Under the pieces are notes generated by a model. It was not told the origin of the DNA and did no database searches. It saw nothing but the letters and a program-made list of their open reading frames with translations. Shown piece after piece: positions 51,694 through 60,307 of a DNA stretch of 64,000 nt; the stretch's first letter is position 1; each line of letters opens with the position of its first letter. The stretch is from Streptomyces sp. TSRI0281 (lineage in GTDB: Bacteria; Actinomycetota; Actinomycetes; Streptomycetales; Streptomycetaceae). The stretch spans positions 549,124 through 613,123 of the forward strand of contig NZ_LWLE01000023.1 of the NCBI RefSeq assembly GCF_001905125.1. The letters are read 5' to 3'. The translations under genes and the position numbers were made by a program.

Positions 51694-52446
51694 TCAGTTC
51701 CGGTTTATTTCGAAGGCGAGCGGAGAAGCTGAGACAACCGCTGCTTGGCGCGCCCCTGAACCCCTGTTCTCCCGCGCTTCTCCGGCCGCGGTTCCGGCTG
51801 CCGTACCGGGTGCGGATCCGACCGCCCGAGCCGCCTCGGCGAGCGATGCCCCCGTCGTCATGAGGTCGTCCACCAGCACCACCCGGCCGCCCGCCAGAAG
51901 CCGCCCGGCACCGGCCACCACCTCCAGCGCGCCCGCGAGGTTCACCTGCCGCTGCCGCGCCCCGAGCCCCGCCTGATCGGCCACCGGACGCCGCTGCCGC
52001 AGCACCGCGAGCACCCGCGCGGGTGTCCCCGTACGCCGCAGTTCCCCGGCCGCCGCCAGCGCGATCCGGCGCACCGGATCATGACCGCGCGCCCCGGTGG
52101 ACCGCCGCGCCGACGGTACGGGCACCAGCAGTAGGGGACCCCCGTCGCCCAGCCGGCCCGCCCCGGCCCTCACAGCACCCGCCAGAGCCCCTCCGAGTGC
52201 CCCGGCGAGCCCGAGTGCACCTCGCTCCTTGTGGGCCAGCAGCACCGCGCGTACCGCGTTCTCGTACGGGGCCGCCGCATGCACCGCGGGCAGCCCGCGA
52301 GGCTCGGGCGAGGGCCGCACCCGGCACGGCCGCGCGTCGAGCAGCGCCGCCCCGCAGTCCCCGCACAGCTCGGTACGGGGCCTGCCGCAGCCACCGCAGG
52401 CCACCGGCAGGACCAGGCCGGTGATCTCCCGCCACCACTCCCGCAT
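51694..52446 (-). CDS. ComF-family phosphoribosyltransferase-like protein
   Basis: 250 residues from ATG 52446 (MREWWREITGLVLPVACGGC). An N-terminal four-cysteine zinc knuckle (CGGC at 17-20 and CGDC at 28-31) precedes a type I phosphoribosyltransferase fold. That fold has LVPVPSARRSTGARGHDPV and the PRPP-binding loop VVLVDDLMTTGASLAEAA. ComF proteins were named for DNA uptake in competent bacteria; most, as in non-competent Streptomyces, have unknown functions around nucleic acids or nucleotides. It is 79 bp downstream of lpqB on the same strand, so probably transcribed from the mtr-lpqB operon. The tail (RENRGSGARQ... EINRN) lacks features. Confidence 0.9.
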   Translation of the reverse strand: MREWWREITGLVLPVACGGCGRPRTELCGDCGAALLDARPCRVRPSPEPRGLPAVHAAAPYENAVRAVLLAHKERGALGLAGALGGALAGAVRAGAGRLGDGGPLLLVPVPSARRSTGARGHDPVRRIALAAAGELRRTGTPARVLAVLRQRRPVADQAGLGARQRQVNLAGALEVVAGAGRLLAGGRVVLVDDLMTTGASLAEAARAVGSAPGTAAGTAAGEARENRGSGARQAAVVSASPLAFEINRN

Positions 52447-52525
52447 GAGCCCACTGTGCCCGGCGCCCGGAGACCGGACCACCCCTGTGGACAACGCAGC
52501 CTCGGGCGAGGGGGCTGTGGACAAC

Positions 52526-54391
52526 TCAGCCGGGGTAGACGAGCGACATGCCTCCCTTGAGCACCGTCTGCCAGTTGTCGCCGGGCGACAGCTTCACGAT
52601 CCCGTCGCCCTCGGTCTCCGCCATCAGCGGAAGCAGCTCGTCGTCCGCCGCCGCGACCGCCTGAACCTGGTTCACCCCGGGCAGCACGCCCGAGGACGGC
52701 GTGGAGCCGTCCGCCTGTACGTAACGCACCTGCTGGACACCGCCGTCCTCCTTGCCGACCACCACGAGACGGCTGCGGCCCGACCAGGAGATCGCCGTCA
52801 CATCCGTGAGCTGCGGTGCGGCCTGCCGCAGGTCCTCGACCGAGACCTTCGGCGCCGACGCGGGCCCGTGCCGTTCGATCCGGCCGATCTTCAGTGTCGA
52901 CCGCCCGTCCTTCGACAGCAGCAGAGCGATCCGGACGCCGTCCGCCGACATCCGCAGCTCCTCGATCCGCCCGCCGTCCAGGCTCGGGACCGTCACCTCC
53001 TGCGGCTTGCCCTCGCCCTTCGCCAGCCGCAGCAGCCTCCGGCTGTCGGGATCGCGGTCGGCGACCCACAGATCGCCCCGGCCGTCCCAGCTGGGCCGCG
53101 ACAGCCGGTCCTCGGCCTTCCTGCCCCTGCTGGTCACCGCCGGGCCGGCCAGTTCGCCGTCCGCGACCGTGGAGGCCACGTACAGGTTCTGGTGGTTCCC
53201 CGAGACCGCGGCGGCGTGCTGCTCGTCACGGGCCACCCCGACGGCGCTCATCACCACGGCCCCGGTCCCCAGCGGGCCGGTCACCGGCTCGGGGTCACCG
53301 CTGCCCTTGGTGTTCCCGGGTATCCGCAGGACCCGTCCCTTGTCATCGATGAAGTACTGGCTGTCGGGCGCACCGGACCCGTTGTCGGAGGCGAACTCCT
53401 CCGCCTCGTCCGCGCCCAGGGAGCACAGCCTGCCCCGGCCGCTCTCCAGTTCCACCTGCTCGACCCGCGCCGACGTCAGGTCCCGCAGGGTGAAGAGCAC
53501 CTGTGCGGCCATCATGCGGCAGGCGCCCTGACCGACCTTGTCGGCCTTCTGGTTGAGCGGCACCTTCAGGACGTTCTGGTCGTCGGGCGCCAGCGACGTG
53601 ACGTCCTTCCGCAGCGCCGTACCGGCGGGGAAGCGGGAGTCGACCACCGGACGCAGCCAGTTCGTCGGCCCGGCCAGAAGGGTCCGGACCGTCTGGGTCG
53701 CCGTGTCCATCCGGGTGACGGGATCGGTCCGGTTCCGTACGTACACCGGGTCGGCGACCATCGTGGACTGCCCGTTCGTCCGGCCGGAGGCGAAGTAGTA
53801 CTTGTTCACGGACCGGTAGAGCCGCTTGAAGTCGGACTGGCCCAGCACCAGGCCGTCCGGCACGATGTCGATGCGCCACTCGCGCTTGCCGTCCGCCCCG
53901 TTCTCCCGGACGAGGTGCAGGGTCTGGGAGTAGTCGGTGGGCGCGAGCGGCTGGTAGGAGCTCTGCTCGTCGACCGCCGCGACCTTCTCACCGGTCAGCC
54001 GGTAGGAGGTCTCCGTGCTCCGGCGCTCCTTGTCGTGGAGCGAGGGGCCGTTCCGGTTGGGTGCCTTGGCGAGCACCGTGGTGCCCTCGCTCGGCTTCCA
54101 GGTACGGGCCGCTTCCTCGGTCAGATACTTACGGGTCGTCCGGAAGTCCGGATCGTCGCTGGTCATCGACTCCAGGAACCCGTCGACCACCTCACTGGGA
54201 GCCGCGCCCTCCCGCGGGGCCACCGCGTACACCTGCACCTGGGAATCGCCCGGCTGCGACGCGTCGACGGCCTTGACGTCCCCGGAGACCGGCATCGATC
54301 CGCACCCGGCCAGCACCACGATGCCGCAGCCGAGCAGCGCGGACATCCGCACCGCGCGCCCCTGGCCGCCCTGACGACGGTCACTGCCCAC
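52526..54391 (-). CDS. lpqB: lipoprotein LpqB
   Basis: 621 residues from GTG 54391, with AGGAGG 9 nt upstream; the start overlaps the mtrB stop by 11 nt. The lipobox LAGC gives acylated Cys30. A GerMN-like sporulation domain (about 190-310) is followed by a beta-propeller-like C-terminal half with repeated short WSG/SADGVR strands. LpqB lies outside the membrane and modulates the MtrB sensor in mycobacteria and Streptomyces, where it is linked to growth, antibiotic production and sporulation. The invariant order mtrA-mtrB-lpqB and translational overlap support the assignment. Nothing looks truncated. Confidence 0.96.
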   Translation of the reverse strand: MGSDRRQGGQGRAVRMSALLGCGIVVLAGCGSMPVSGDVKAVDASQPGDSQVQVYAVAPREGAAPSEVVDGFLESMTSDDPDFRTTRKYLTEEAARTWKPSEGTTVLAKAPNRNGPSLHDKERRSTETSYRLTGEKVAAVDEQSSYQPLAPTDYSQTLHLVRENGADGKREWRIDIVPDGLVLGQSDFKRLYRSVNKYYFASGRTNGQSTMVADPVYVRNRTDPVTRMDTATQTVRTLLAGPTNWLRPVVDSRFPAGTALRKDVTSLAPDDQNVLKVPLNQKADKVGQGACRMMAAQVLFTLRDLTSARVEQVELESGRGRLCSLGADEAEEFASDNGSGAPDSQYFIDDKGRVLRIPGNTKGSGDPEPVTGPLGTGAVVMSAVGVARDEQHAAAVSGNHQNLYVASTVADGELAGPAVTSRGRKAEDRLSRPSWDGRGDLWVADRDPDSRRLLRLAKGEGKPQEVTVPSLDGGRIEELRMSADGVRIALLLSKDGRSTLKIGRIERHGPASAPKVSVEDLRQAAPQLTDVTAISWSGRSRLVVVGKEDGGVQQVRYVQADGSTPSSGVLPGVNQVQAVAAADDELLPLMAETEGDGIVKLSPGDNWQTVLKGGMSLVYPG

Positions 54392-56420
54392 GAGTCGTGT
54401 CCTCCTGGTCGGGATCCTGCGCTTCGGTTTCGGCACCGCCGCCCGGACGCTCCCCGGCCGGGCGCGCCACGACGCGTGCGCCGCTGCCGGGCAGCGCGGC
54501 CGGATGGACGGAGACCGGAGCCCGGCGTGCGGCCACGGGGGCGCGCGCCGGCGCGGGCAGCGATGGGCGTTCCGTCGAACCGGGCTGGCTCGGTACGGAC
54601 ACCCGCCGGTGTTCGCTTCCGGTCACCGGCGCCGCCTCCGCGCGCTCCCGGCTTTCCCGGTTGCGCCGCGAGTCCTCCGGCTCCAGCGGTATCGGCGAAC
54701 CGCGCAGCGGCTCGTCCGCCGTGCGCGGCAGGGTCAGCCGGAACTGCGAGCCGCCGCCCGGCTCGCCCCATGCCTGCAGCCAGCCTCCGTGCAGCCGGGC
54801 GTCCTCGACCGCGATCGACAGCCCCAGACCGGTACCGCCGGTCGTACGGGCCCGCGCCGGATCGGCCCGCCAGAACCGGTTGAAGACCCGGGTCGCCTCG
54901 CCGGGCTTGAGCCCCACGCCGTAGTCCCGGACCGCCACGGCCACGGCGCCCTGGGCCACGCCCATCCGCACCACGACATCCCGGCCCTCACCGTGCTCGA
55001 CGGCGTTGACCACGAGATTGCGCAGTACGCGCTCGACGCGCCGGGCGTCGGCCTCCGCGATCACCGGCTGCTCGTCACCGACGACCCTGATCCGGGTGCC
55101 CTTGCGCTCGGCGAGCGGTTCGGCGCCGCCGATGACCCGGCGTACGACCGCCCGCACATCTATCGGCTCGGCCTCCAGCGCCGCCGCGCCCGCGTCGAAC
55201 CGGCTGATCTCCAGCAGGTCGGCGAGCAGTGACTCGAAGCGGTCGAGCTGGTCCCCGAGCAACTCGGCGGAGCGCGCCGTCACGGGGTCGAAGTCCGCGC
55301 GCGCCTCGTGGATGACGTCGGCGGCCATGCGCACGGTCGTCAGCGGGGTCCTCAGTTCGTGCGAGACGTCCGAGACGAACCGCCGCTGCATCCTGGAGAG
55401 CTCCTCCAGCTGCTGGATCTTCAGCTGGAGGTTCTGCGCCATCTTGTTGAAGGCCTCACCGAGCCGGGCGATGTCGTCCTCGCCGGTGACCTTCATCCGT
55501 TCCTGGAGGCGGCCGGCGGAGAGCCGCTCGACGATACCGGCCGCCATCCGTACCGGCGTGACGACCTGCCGCACCACGAACCAGGCGATGGCTCCGAGCA
55601 GCACGACCACGAACAGTCCCGCGGTCGCCAGGGTCGTCTTGACCAGCGCCAGCGACTTCTCCTCCTGCGCCAGCGGGAAGAGGTAGTACAGCTCGTACGG
55701 ATGGTGGTCGACGTCGTAGAGCCGCTTGCCGACGACGAGTCCGGGCTGCGGATCCTTTTCGTACGAATAGCGGATCTCGGAGTACGTCTGGAACGCGCCG
55801 GGCCCCTCGTCCACGGCCTTGCGCAGGCGCTCCGGCACGCTGGATGCCTCCACGCTGCCCGAACCGCGCGGCGCACGGCTGGTCGCGCCCTCGGTCACGG
55901 AGTCCGCGCTGAGGGCCATCACGTTGAAGGCGTTCTTGCCGCCGCTGGCGAGCTGGTCGACGAGCTCGGTGCGCCAGGAGGTGTTGGCGGTCATGCCGTC
56001 GGCGCCGTCGTCGCCCTGCCCGCCCGGGGTCAGGGGAGCGTTCGCCTTCTCCTGGGCCGCGGCGAAACCACCGGCGGCCTGGGTCTGGGCGGCCTTGGCC
56101 TTCGCGTCGAGCAGCCCGTTGCGCACCTGCCCGATCACGACGAAACCGAGCAGCAGCACCACCCCGAGGGACATCAACAGGGTGCCCGCGACCACGCGGA
56201 ACTGGAGGTTGCGCCGCCACAGCCGCACGGCGGGCAGCAGCGGACGCCGCATCCACCGCATCAGCAGCCGGGGGACGGGCCCGCCGGGCGCCCGGTCCTT
56301 GAACAACCGGGCGCCCCGCGGGAAACGGCCCGACCAGGAACTCTTCCGTCCCGGACCGGCAGCCCGCCCCGCACGGACTCCCGGCTCCCCGGGCTTCGGA
56401 GCAGCGCTGCCTCGGGTCAT
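54381..56420 (-). CDS. mtrB: sensor histidine kinase MtrB
   Basis: 679 residues. Order of parts: a cytoplasmic N-terminal tail rich in Arg/Pro; membrane segment about 75-98 (VVAGTLLMSLGVVLLLGFVVIG); an extracellular sensor of about 160 residues; a second membrane segment about 260-285; a HAMP linker; dimerisation/phosphorylation site FVSDVSHELRTP with His354; and an ATPase domain ending GTGLGLSIAVEDARLHGG. A disordered C-terminal tail of about 90 residues follows. It autophosphorylates and passes phosphate to MtrA, encoded 1 nt upstream. It senses an envelope or osmotic cue, with LpqB as accessory. It is translated together with both neighbours. Confidence 0.97.
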   Translation of the reverse strand: MTRGSAAPKPGEPGVRAGRAAGPGRKSSWSGRFPRGARLFKDRAPGGPVPRLLMRWMRRPLLPAVRLWRRNLQFRVVAGTLLMSLGVVLLLGFVVIGQVRNGLLDAKAKAAQTQAAGGFAAAQEKANAPLTPGGQGDDGADGMTANTSWRTELVDQLASGGKNAFNVMALSADSVTEGATSRAPRGSGSVEASSVPERLRKAVDEGPGAFQTYSEIRYSYEKDPQPGLVVGKRLYDVDHHPYELYYLFPLAQEEKSLALVKTTLATAGLFVVVLLGAIAWFVVRQVVTPVRMAAGIVERLSAGRLQERMKVTGEDDIARLGEAFNKMAQNLQLKIQQLEELSRMQRRFVSDVSHELRTPLTTVRMAADVIHEARADFDPVTARSAELLGDQLDRFESLLADLLEISRFDAGAAALEAEPIDVRAVVRRVIGGAEPLAERKGTRIRVVGDEQPVIAEADARRVERVLRNLVVNAVEHGEGRDVVVRMGVAQGAVAVAVRDYGVGLKPGEATRVFNRFWRADPARARTTGGTGLGLSIAVEDARLHGGWLQAWGEPGGGSQFRLTLPRTADEPLRGSPIPLEPEDSRRNRESRERAEAAPVTGSEHRRVSVPSQPGSTERPSLPAPARAPVAARRAPVSVHPAALPGSGARVVARPAGERPGGGAETEAQDPDQEDTTRGQ

Positions 56421-56421
56421 G

Positions 56422-57111
56422 TCAGCTCGGTCCGGCCTTGTAACCGACGCCTCGGACGGTCACGACGATCTCCGGCCGCTCCGGGTCCTTCTCGACCTTG
56501 GAGCGGAGACGCTGGACATGCACATTCACCAGACGGGTGTCGGCGGCGTGACGGTAACCCCAGACCTGTTCCAGCAGGACCTCACGGGTGAAGACCTGCC
56601 ACGGCTTGCGGGCGAGCGCGACCAGCAGGTCGAACTCCAGCGGGGTGAGGGCGATGGACTGCCCTTCCCGCTTCACCGAGTGACCGGCCACGTCGATGAC
56701 CAGGTCACCGATGGTCAGCTGTTCCGGCGCGGGCTCTTCGGAACGCCGCAGACGTGCCCTGATCCGGGCAACCAACTCCTTCGGTTTGAACGGCTTGACG
56801 ATGTAGTCGTCGGCCCCGGATTCCAGGCCCACCACCACATCGACGGTGTCGCTCTTGGCAGTGAGCATGACGATCGGCACACCGGACTCGGCCCTGATCA
56901 GCCTGCAGACCTCGATGCCGTCCCGTCCGGGCAGCATGAGATCCAGCAGAACCAGGTCCGGTTTGGCCTCACGAAATGCAGCAAGTGCCTTGTCGCCGTC
57001 CGCTACGAACGACGGCTCGAAACCTTCTCCACGCAGCACAATCCCGAGCATCTCGGCCAGTGCGGTGTCGTCGTCGACGACAAGGACGCGTCCCTTCATA
57101 ATCGACATCAT
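56422..57111 (-). CDS. mtrA: response regulator MtrA
   Basis: 229 residues. OmpR-family regulator: receiver domain VLVVDDDTALAEMLG with phosphoacceptor Asp57 (LVLLDLMLPG) and Lys in YIVKPF, then a winged-helix DNA-binding domain with LTPLEFDLLVALARKPWQVFTREVLLEQVWGY. Phosphorylated by MtrB, it controls envelope, development and secondary-metabolism genes in Streptomyces. The start is the first of two adjacent ATGs (MMSIMKGRVL). It begins 4 nt after the mtnA stop, so mtnA read-through may feed the operon. A GTAACG word precedes the start and could belong to autoregulation. Confidence 0.98.
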   Translation of the reverse strand: MMSIMKGRVLVVDDDTALAEMLGIVLRGEGFEPSFVADGDKALAAFREAKPDLVLLDLMLPGRDGIEVCRLIRAESGVPIVMLTAKSDTVDVVVGLESGADDYIVKPFKPKELVARIRARLRRSEEPAPEQLTIGDLVIDVAGHSVKREGQSIALTPLEFDLLVALARKPWQVFTREVLLEQVWGYRHAADTRLVNVHVQRLRSKVEKDPERPEIVVTVRGVGYKAGPS

Positions 57112-57115
57112 CCCA

Positions 57116-58261
57116 TTAGCTAATCGTTACCTGCGATGACCTGGCACACAGCTCTGCCAGTCCGACCCCCGTGACCGGGGAAATTACGCCCTCCTCCGTG
57201 ACGATCGCCGTGATCAATTCCGGCGGCGTGATGTCGAATGCCGGGTTGTACGCCACGGTTCCCAGGGGTGCCAGGACCACGCCACCCCCTCCTCCGTCGA
57301 CCGACACGGTCCGGGAAGATGTGACCTCCGTCACTTCTCTCCCGGAACGCTGCTCGACGATGATCGATGTGCCGTCCACGGTGTCCAGATCCACGGTCGT
57401 GGTCGGAGCCACCACGATGAACGGCACATGGTGATACTTCGCGAGCACCGCCAGCGGATAGCTCCCCACCTTGTTGGCCACCGATCCGTCGGCCGCGATG
57501 CGGTCCGCCCCGATGAGTACGGCATCCACCTCCCCCGCGGCAAACAGCGAACCCGCCGCGTTGTCCGTAAGCAAGCTGTACGCCATCCCGTGGCGCGCCG
57601 CCTCGTACGCGGTCAGCCTGGCCCCCTGGAGCAGCGGGCGCGTCTCGTCCACCCAGAGCCGCCTCAGCCGGCCCTCCCGATGAGCACTCAGCACCACCGC
57701 GAACGCCGTCCCCTCACCCCCGGAGACGAGCGCCCCCGTGTTGCAATGGGTCAGCAGCCGATGCGCCCCACCCGGAAGAAGCTCTCCCAGGAGTGCCAGA
57801 CCGTACCGCGCCATACGCCCGCTGGCCTCGGCGTCCTCGCGGTGCAGAGCCCGCGCCTCGGCGAGCGCCGCCGCGGCCGCCCCCTGCGGACCGGCCCCCT
57901 TCCCGACGGCCGCCCAGTACGCCCCGGCCGTACGCCGCACCCCGTAACCGAGGTTCACAGCGGTGGGCCGCGCCCGCTCCAGCATCTCCGCGGCCTCCGC
58001 CACGTCGTAGCCCCGCACGGCGGCCAGCGCCACCCCGTATCCCCCGGCGATCCCCAGGAGCGGCGCCCCCCGCACCGCCAGAGTCTGAATCGCCCGAACC
58101 AACGCGGGCACATCGGTGCACACCAGCTCGACTTCCTCGGCAGGCAGCCGCGTCTGGTCGAGGAGCACCAGAACAGCACCTTCCGGAGGCTCGTCCCAGC
58201 GGAGTACGGGAAGCGCGGGAGGCTCGATGCCCACCGGCGATTGCGCGTCCTGATCAGCCAT
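57116..58261 (-). CDS. mtnA: S-methyl-5-thioribose-1-phosphate isomerase
   Basis: 381 residues from ATG 58261; a longer upstream frame is rejected because MADQDAQSP precedes the fold and the family length fits. MtnA converts methylthioribose-1-phosphate to methylthioribulose-1-phosphate in methionine salvage. Landmarks: VRGAPLLGIAGGYG, the catalytic Cys in THCNTGAL, the catalytic Asp in LIGADRIAADGSVANKVGSY, and AAPTTTVDL-type substrate residues (VVAPTTTVDLDT). It is eIF2B-alpha-like in fold. The GGGCAG site before the start is weak. Other mtn genes are not in the window. It is divergent from the membrane-protein gene at 58402 and contiguous with mtrA. Confidence 0.96.
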   Translation of the reverse strand: MADQDAQSPVGIEPPALPVLRWDEPPEGAVLVLLDQTRLPAEEVELVCTDVPALVRAIQTLAVRGAPLLGIAGGYGVALAAVRGYDVAEAAEMLERARPTAVNLGYGVRRTAGAYWAAVGKGAGPQGAAAAALAEARALHREDAEASGRMARYGLALLGELLPGGAHRLLTHCNTGALVSGGEGTAFAVVLSAHREGRLRRLWVDETRPLLQGARLTAYEAARHGMAYSLLTDNAAGSLFAAGEVDAVLIGADRIAADGSVANKVGSYPLAVLAKYHHVPFIVVAPTTTVDLDTVDGTSIIVEQRSGREVTEVTSSRTVSVDGGGGGVVLAPLGTVAYNPAFDITPPELITAIVTEEGVISPVTGVGLAELCARSSQVTIS

Positions 58262-58401
58262 CTGCCCAGTCTGCCCGGTGAGTCGCCCACAAATGAAGGC
58301 ACGAAGGAGATACAGCGCCTGGTCCGCACGGGAGCCACGCGTGGCACGATGGCTGCCAACCTGCCGCACCGATGAGCGGACAGGACGGTGAAGGAGCCAG
58401 A

Positions 58402-59613
58402 ATGAACGACTCTCCGGGCTGGGCGTCGCCCGGATCTGCCCCCTCCGACGGTCAGGAGACGGGTATCCCCCGGCCTTCCCCGCCCGTGGACGGAAGCGGC
58501 CCAGCAGGGCAGTGGTCCCCCGCGCAGCCGCCCCCCGGGCAGTGGTCCCCACCGAGCGGCTCGGGCAACGGCCCCGGCGCACCACCGCCCGCCCCCGGCT
58601 GGGGTGGCAGGCCCCCGGGATCCGCGTGGGGCGGACCGCCCGTCGCGGCGAAGCCCGGCGTCATCCCGCTCCGTCCGCTGAGCGTCGGTGAGATCCTCGA
58701 CGGCGCCATGTCCACGATGCGCATCCACTGGCGCGCCGTCCTGGGCATCAGCCTCACCGTCTCCGTGGTCGCCCAGATCGCGGTCATCCTGATCCAGCGC
58801 TACCTCCTCCCGGAACCGGCATCCGTCGACCCGAACGCCACCGGCGCCGAAGCCCTCCGTCAGGCCACCGACTCCGCGCAGTCCACCCTGATAGCCAGCG
58901 CGCCGACCACGCTCATCACGCTGATCGCCACGCTCTTCACCACGTCGGTACTCACCGTGGTGATCAGCCGCTCCGTGCTGGGCCGCCCGGTGACCCTCTC
59001 CGACGCCTGGTCCGAAGCGCGCCCGCGGGTCCTGCGACTCCTCGGCCTCACCGTGCTGCTCGCCCTGATGAGCGCCGGGATCATGGCGGTGGGACTTCTC
59101 CCCGGCCTGCTTCTGGGCTCCGGCGCGGGAGCGGCACTCGCCTTCCTCGGCTTCGCCGCCGCATGCGTCGTGGTCCTCTGGCTGATGGTCAGCTTCACAC
59201 TCGCCGCACCGGCCCTGATGCTGGAGCGGCAGACCATCCCCACCGCCCTGCGCCGGTCGGCGAAACTGGTCCGTGGCGCCTGGTGGCGCACCTTCGGCAT
59301 CCTGGTACTGACCTCCCTGTTCACCGTCATCCTGGCCATGGTCATCGGCATCCCGTTCGGCATCGCCGCGCTCGCCGCCGACGGAACCGGAATCGATGAC
59401 CTCCTCAACGACAGCTCCGCCGGTTTCGGCTGGCCGTTCCTCATCGTCTCGGGCGTCGGCGACGTGATCGTCTCGACGCTCACCTACCCCTTCACCGCCG
59501 GCGTGATGGCCCTCCTCTACGTGGACCAGCGCATCCGCCGGGAGGCACTCGACCTCGACCTCGCACGGGCCGCAGGCCTGCCCGGCTACGACACCGACCC
59601 CTCCAGGAGCTGA
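58402..59613 (+). CDS. polytopic membrane protein, GPDPase_memb-like
   Basis: 403 residues from ATG 58402 with AAGGAG 7 nt upstream. A Pro/Gly/Ser-rich cytoplasmic head (about 1-90, with PPPGQWSPP-like words) leads to a membrane domain with about six segments: GISLTVSVVAQIAVILI, TTLITLIATLFTTSVLTVV, LGLTVLLALMSAGIMAVG and later ones. The motif RPLSVGEILDGA before the first segment and RPVTLSDAW after the second are typical of the membrane domain first noted beside some glycerophosphodiester phosphodiesterases (GPDPase_memb family). No catalytic domain is attached, so an enzymatic role is not implied. It starts a run of five closely packed genes. Confidence 0.85.
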   Translation: MNDSPGWASPGSAPSDGQETGIPRPSPPVDGSGPAGQWSPAQPPPGQWSPPSGSGNGPGAPPPAPGWGGRPPGSAWGGPPVAAKPGVIPLRPLSVGEILDGAMSTMRIHWRAVLGISLTVSVVAQIAVILIQRYLLPEPASVDPNATGAEALRQATDSAQSTLIASAPTTLITLIATLFTTSVLTVVISRSVLGRPVTLSDAWSEARPRVLRLLGLTVLLALMSAGIMAVGLLPGLLLGSGAGAALAFLGFAAACVVVLWLMVSFTLAAPALMLERQTIPTALRRSAKLVRGAWWRTFGILVLTSLFTVILAMVIGIPFGIAALAADGTGIDDLLNDSSAGFGWPFLIVSGVGDVIVSTLTYPFTAGVMALLYVDQRIRREALDLDLARAAGLPGYDTDPSRS

Positions 59614-59617
59614 TGCC

Positions 59618-60307
59618 GTGTCGGGGGCGGGGGGCACCACGGCGCGGCAGCACTTCATCCGGGCGGACGACATACCCGTGGACACTCCACGAATACCGGC
59701 CCGTGAAGCGGCGGAGCACGAGCTGTCCAAGCCGATGTACCACGAGAACGATCCGAACCTGCTCCAGCGCGGCCTCGACCGCTTCTGGGACTGGGTCGGC
59801 GGCCTCTTCGACGCCGCTGCCGACAGCGCACCCGGCGGCCCCGTCGGGCTCGCCGTACTCCTCCTGATCGTCCTCGGCCTGGCCGTCGCCCTGTGGTGGC
59901 GGCTGGGCACCCCGCAACGCTCCGTCCCTCCCGCCGACGCCCTCTTCGACGGCGTCGGCACACACAGCGCGGCCCAGCACCGCACCGCCGCCGAGACACA
60001 CGCGGCAGCCCTCCGCTGGACCGAAGCCGTCCAGGAACGCATGCGTGCCATCGTCCGGTCCCTGGAAGAGCGCGCCCTGCTCGACCCCCGCCCCGGCCGC
60101 ACCGCGGACGAGGCCGCGGCCGAAGCGGGCCGTCCACTGCCCGAGCACGCCACCCGCCTGCGAGCCGCCGCCCGGGAGTTCGACGACGTCACATACGGCG
60201 GCCGCACCGGGGACCAGCAGGCATACCTGACGCTGCGCACCCTCGATCTCGAACTCGACGACGCCAAACCCCTGCTGCCCGGCACCGCGCGAGGAGCCAC
60301 CGGATGA
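59618..60307 (+). CDS. DUF4129 membrane protein
   Basis: 229 residues from GTG 59618, 4 nt after the previous stop. A soluble head (about 1-72) is followed by one membrane segment (GGPVGLAVLLLIVLGLAVALWW) and a cytoplasmic helical tail. The tail ends EHATRLRAAAREFDDVTYGGR, the DUF4129 signature. DUF4129 proteins occur beside MoxR ATPases and DUF58/transglutaminase-like proteins and are thought to form part of a membrane-linked chaperone or maturation machine. The function is unproven. Its stop overlaps the next start (ATGA, 60304-60307). Confidence 0.9.
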   Translation: MSGAGGTTARQHFIRADDIPVDTPRIPAREAAEHELSKPMYHENDPNLLQRGLDRFWDWVGGLFDAAADSAPGGPVGLAVLLLIVLGLAVALWWRLGTPQRSVPPADALFDGVGTHSAAQHRTAAETHAAALRWTEAVQERMRAIVRSLEERALLDPRPGRTADEAAAEAGRPLPEHATRLRAAAREFDDVTYGGRTGDQQAYLTLRTLDLELDDAKPLLPGTARGATG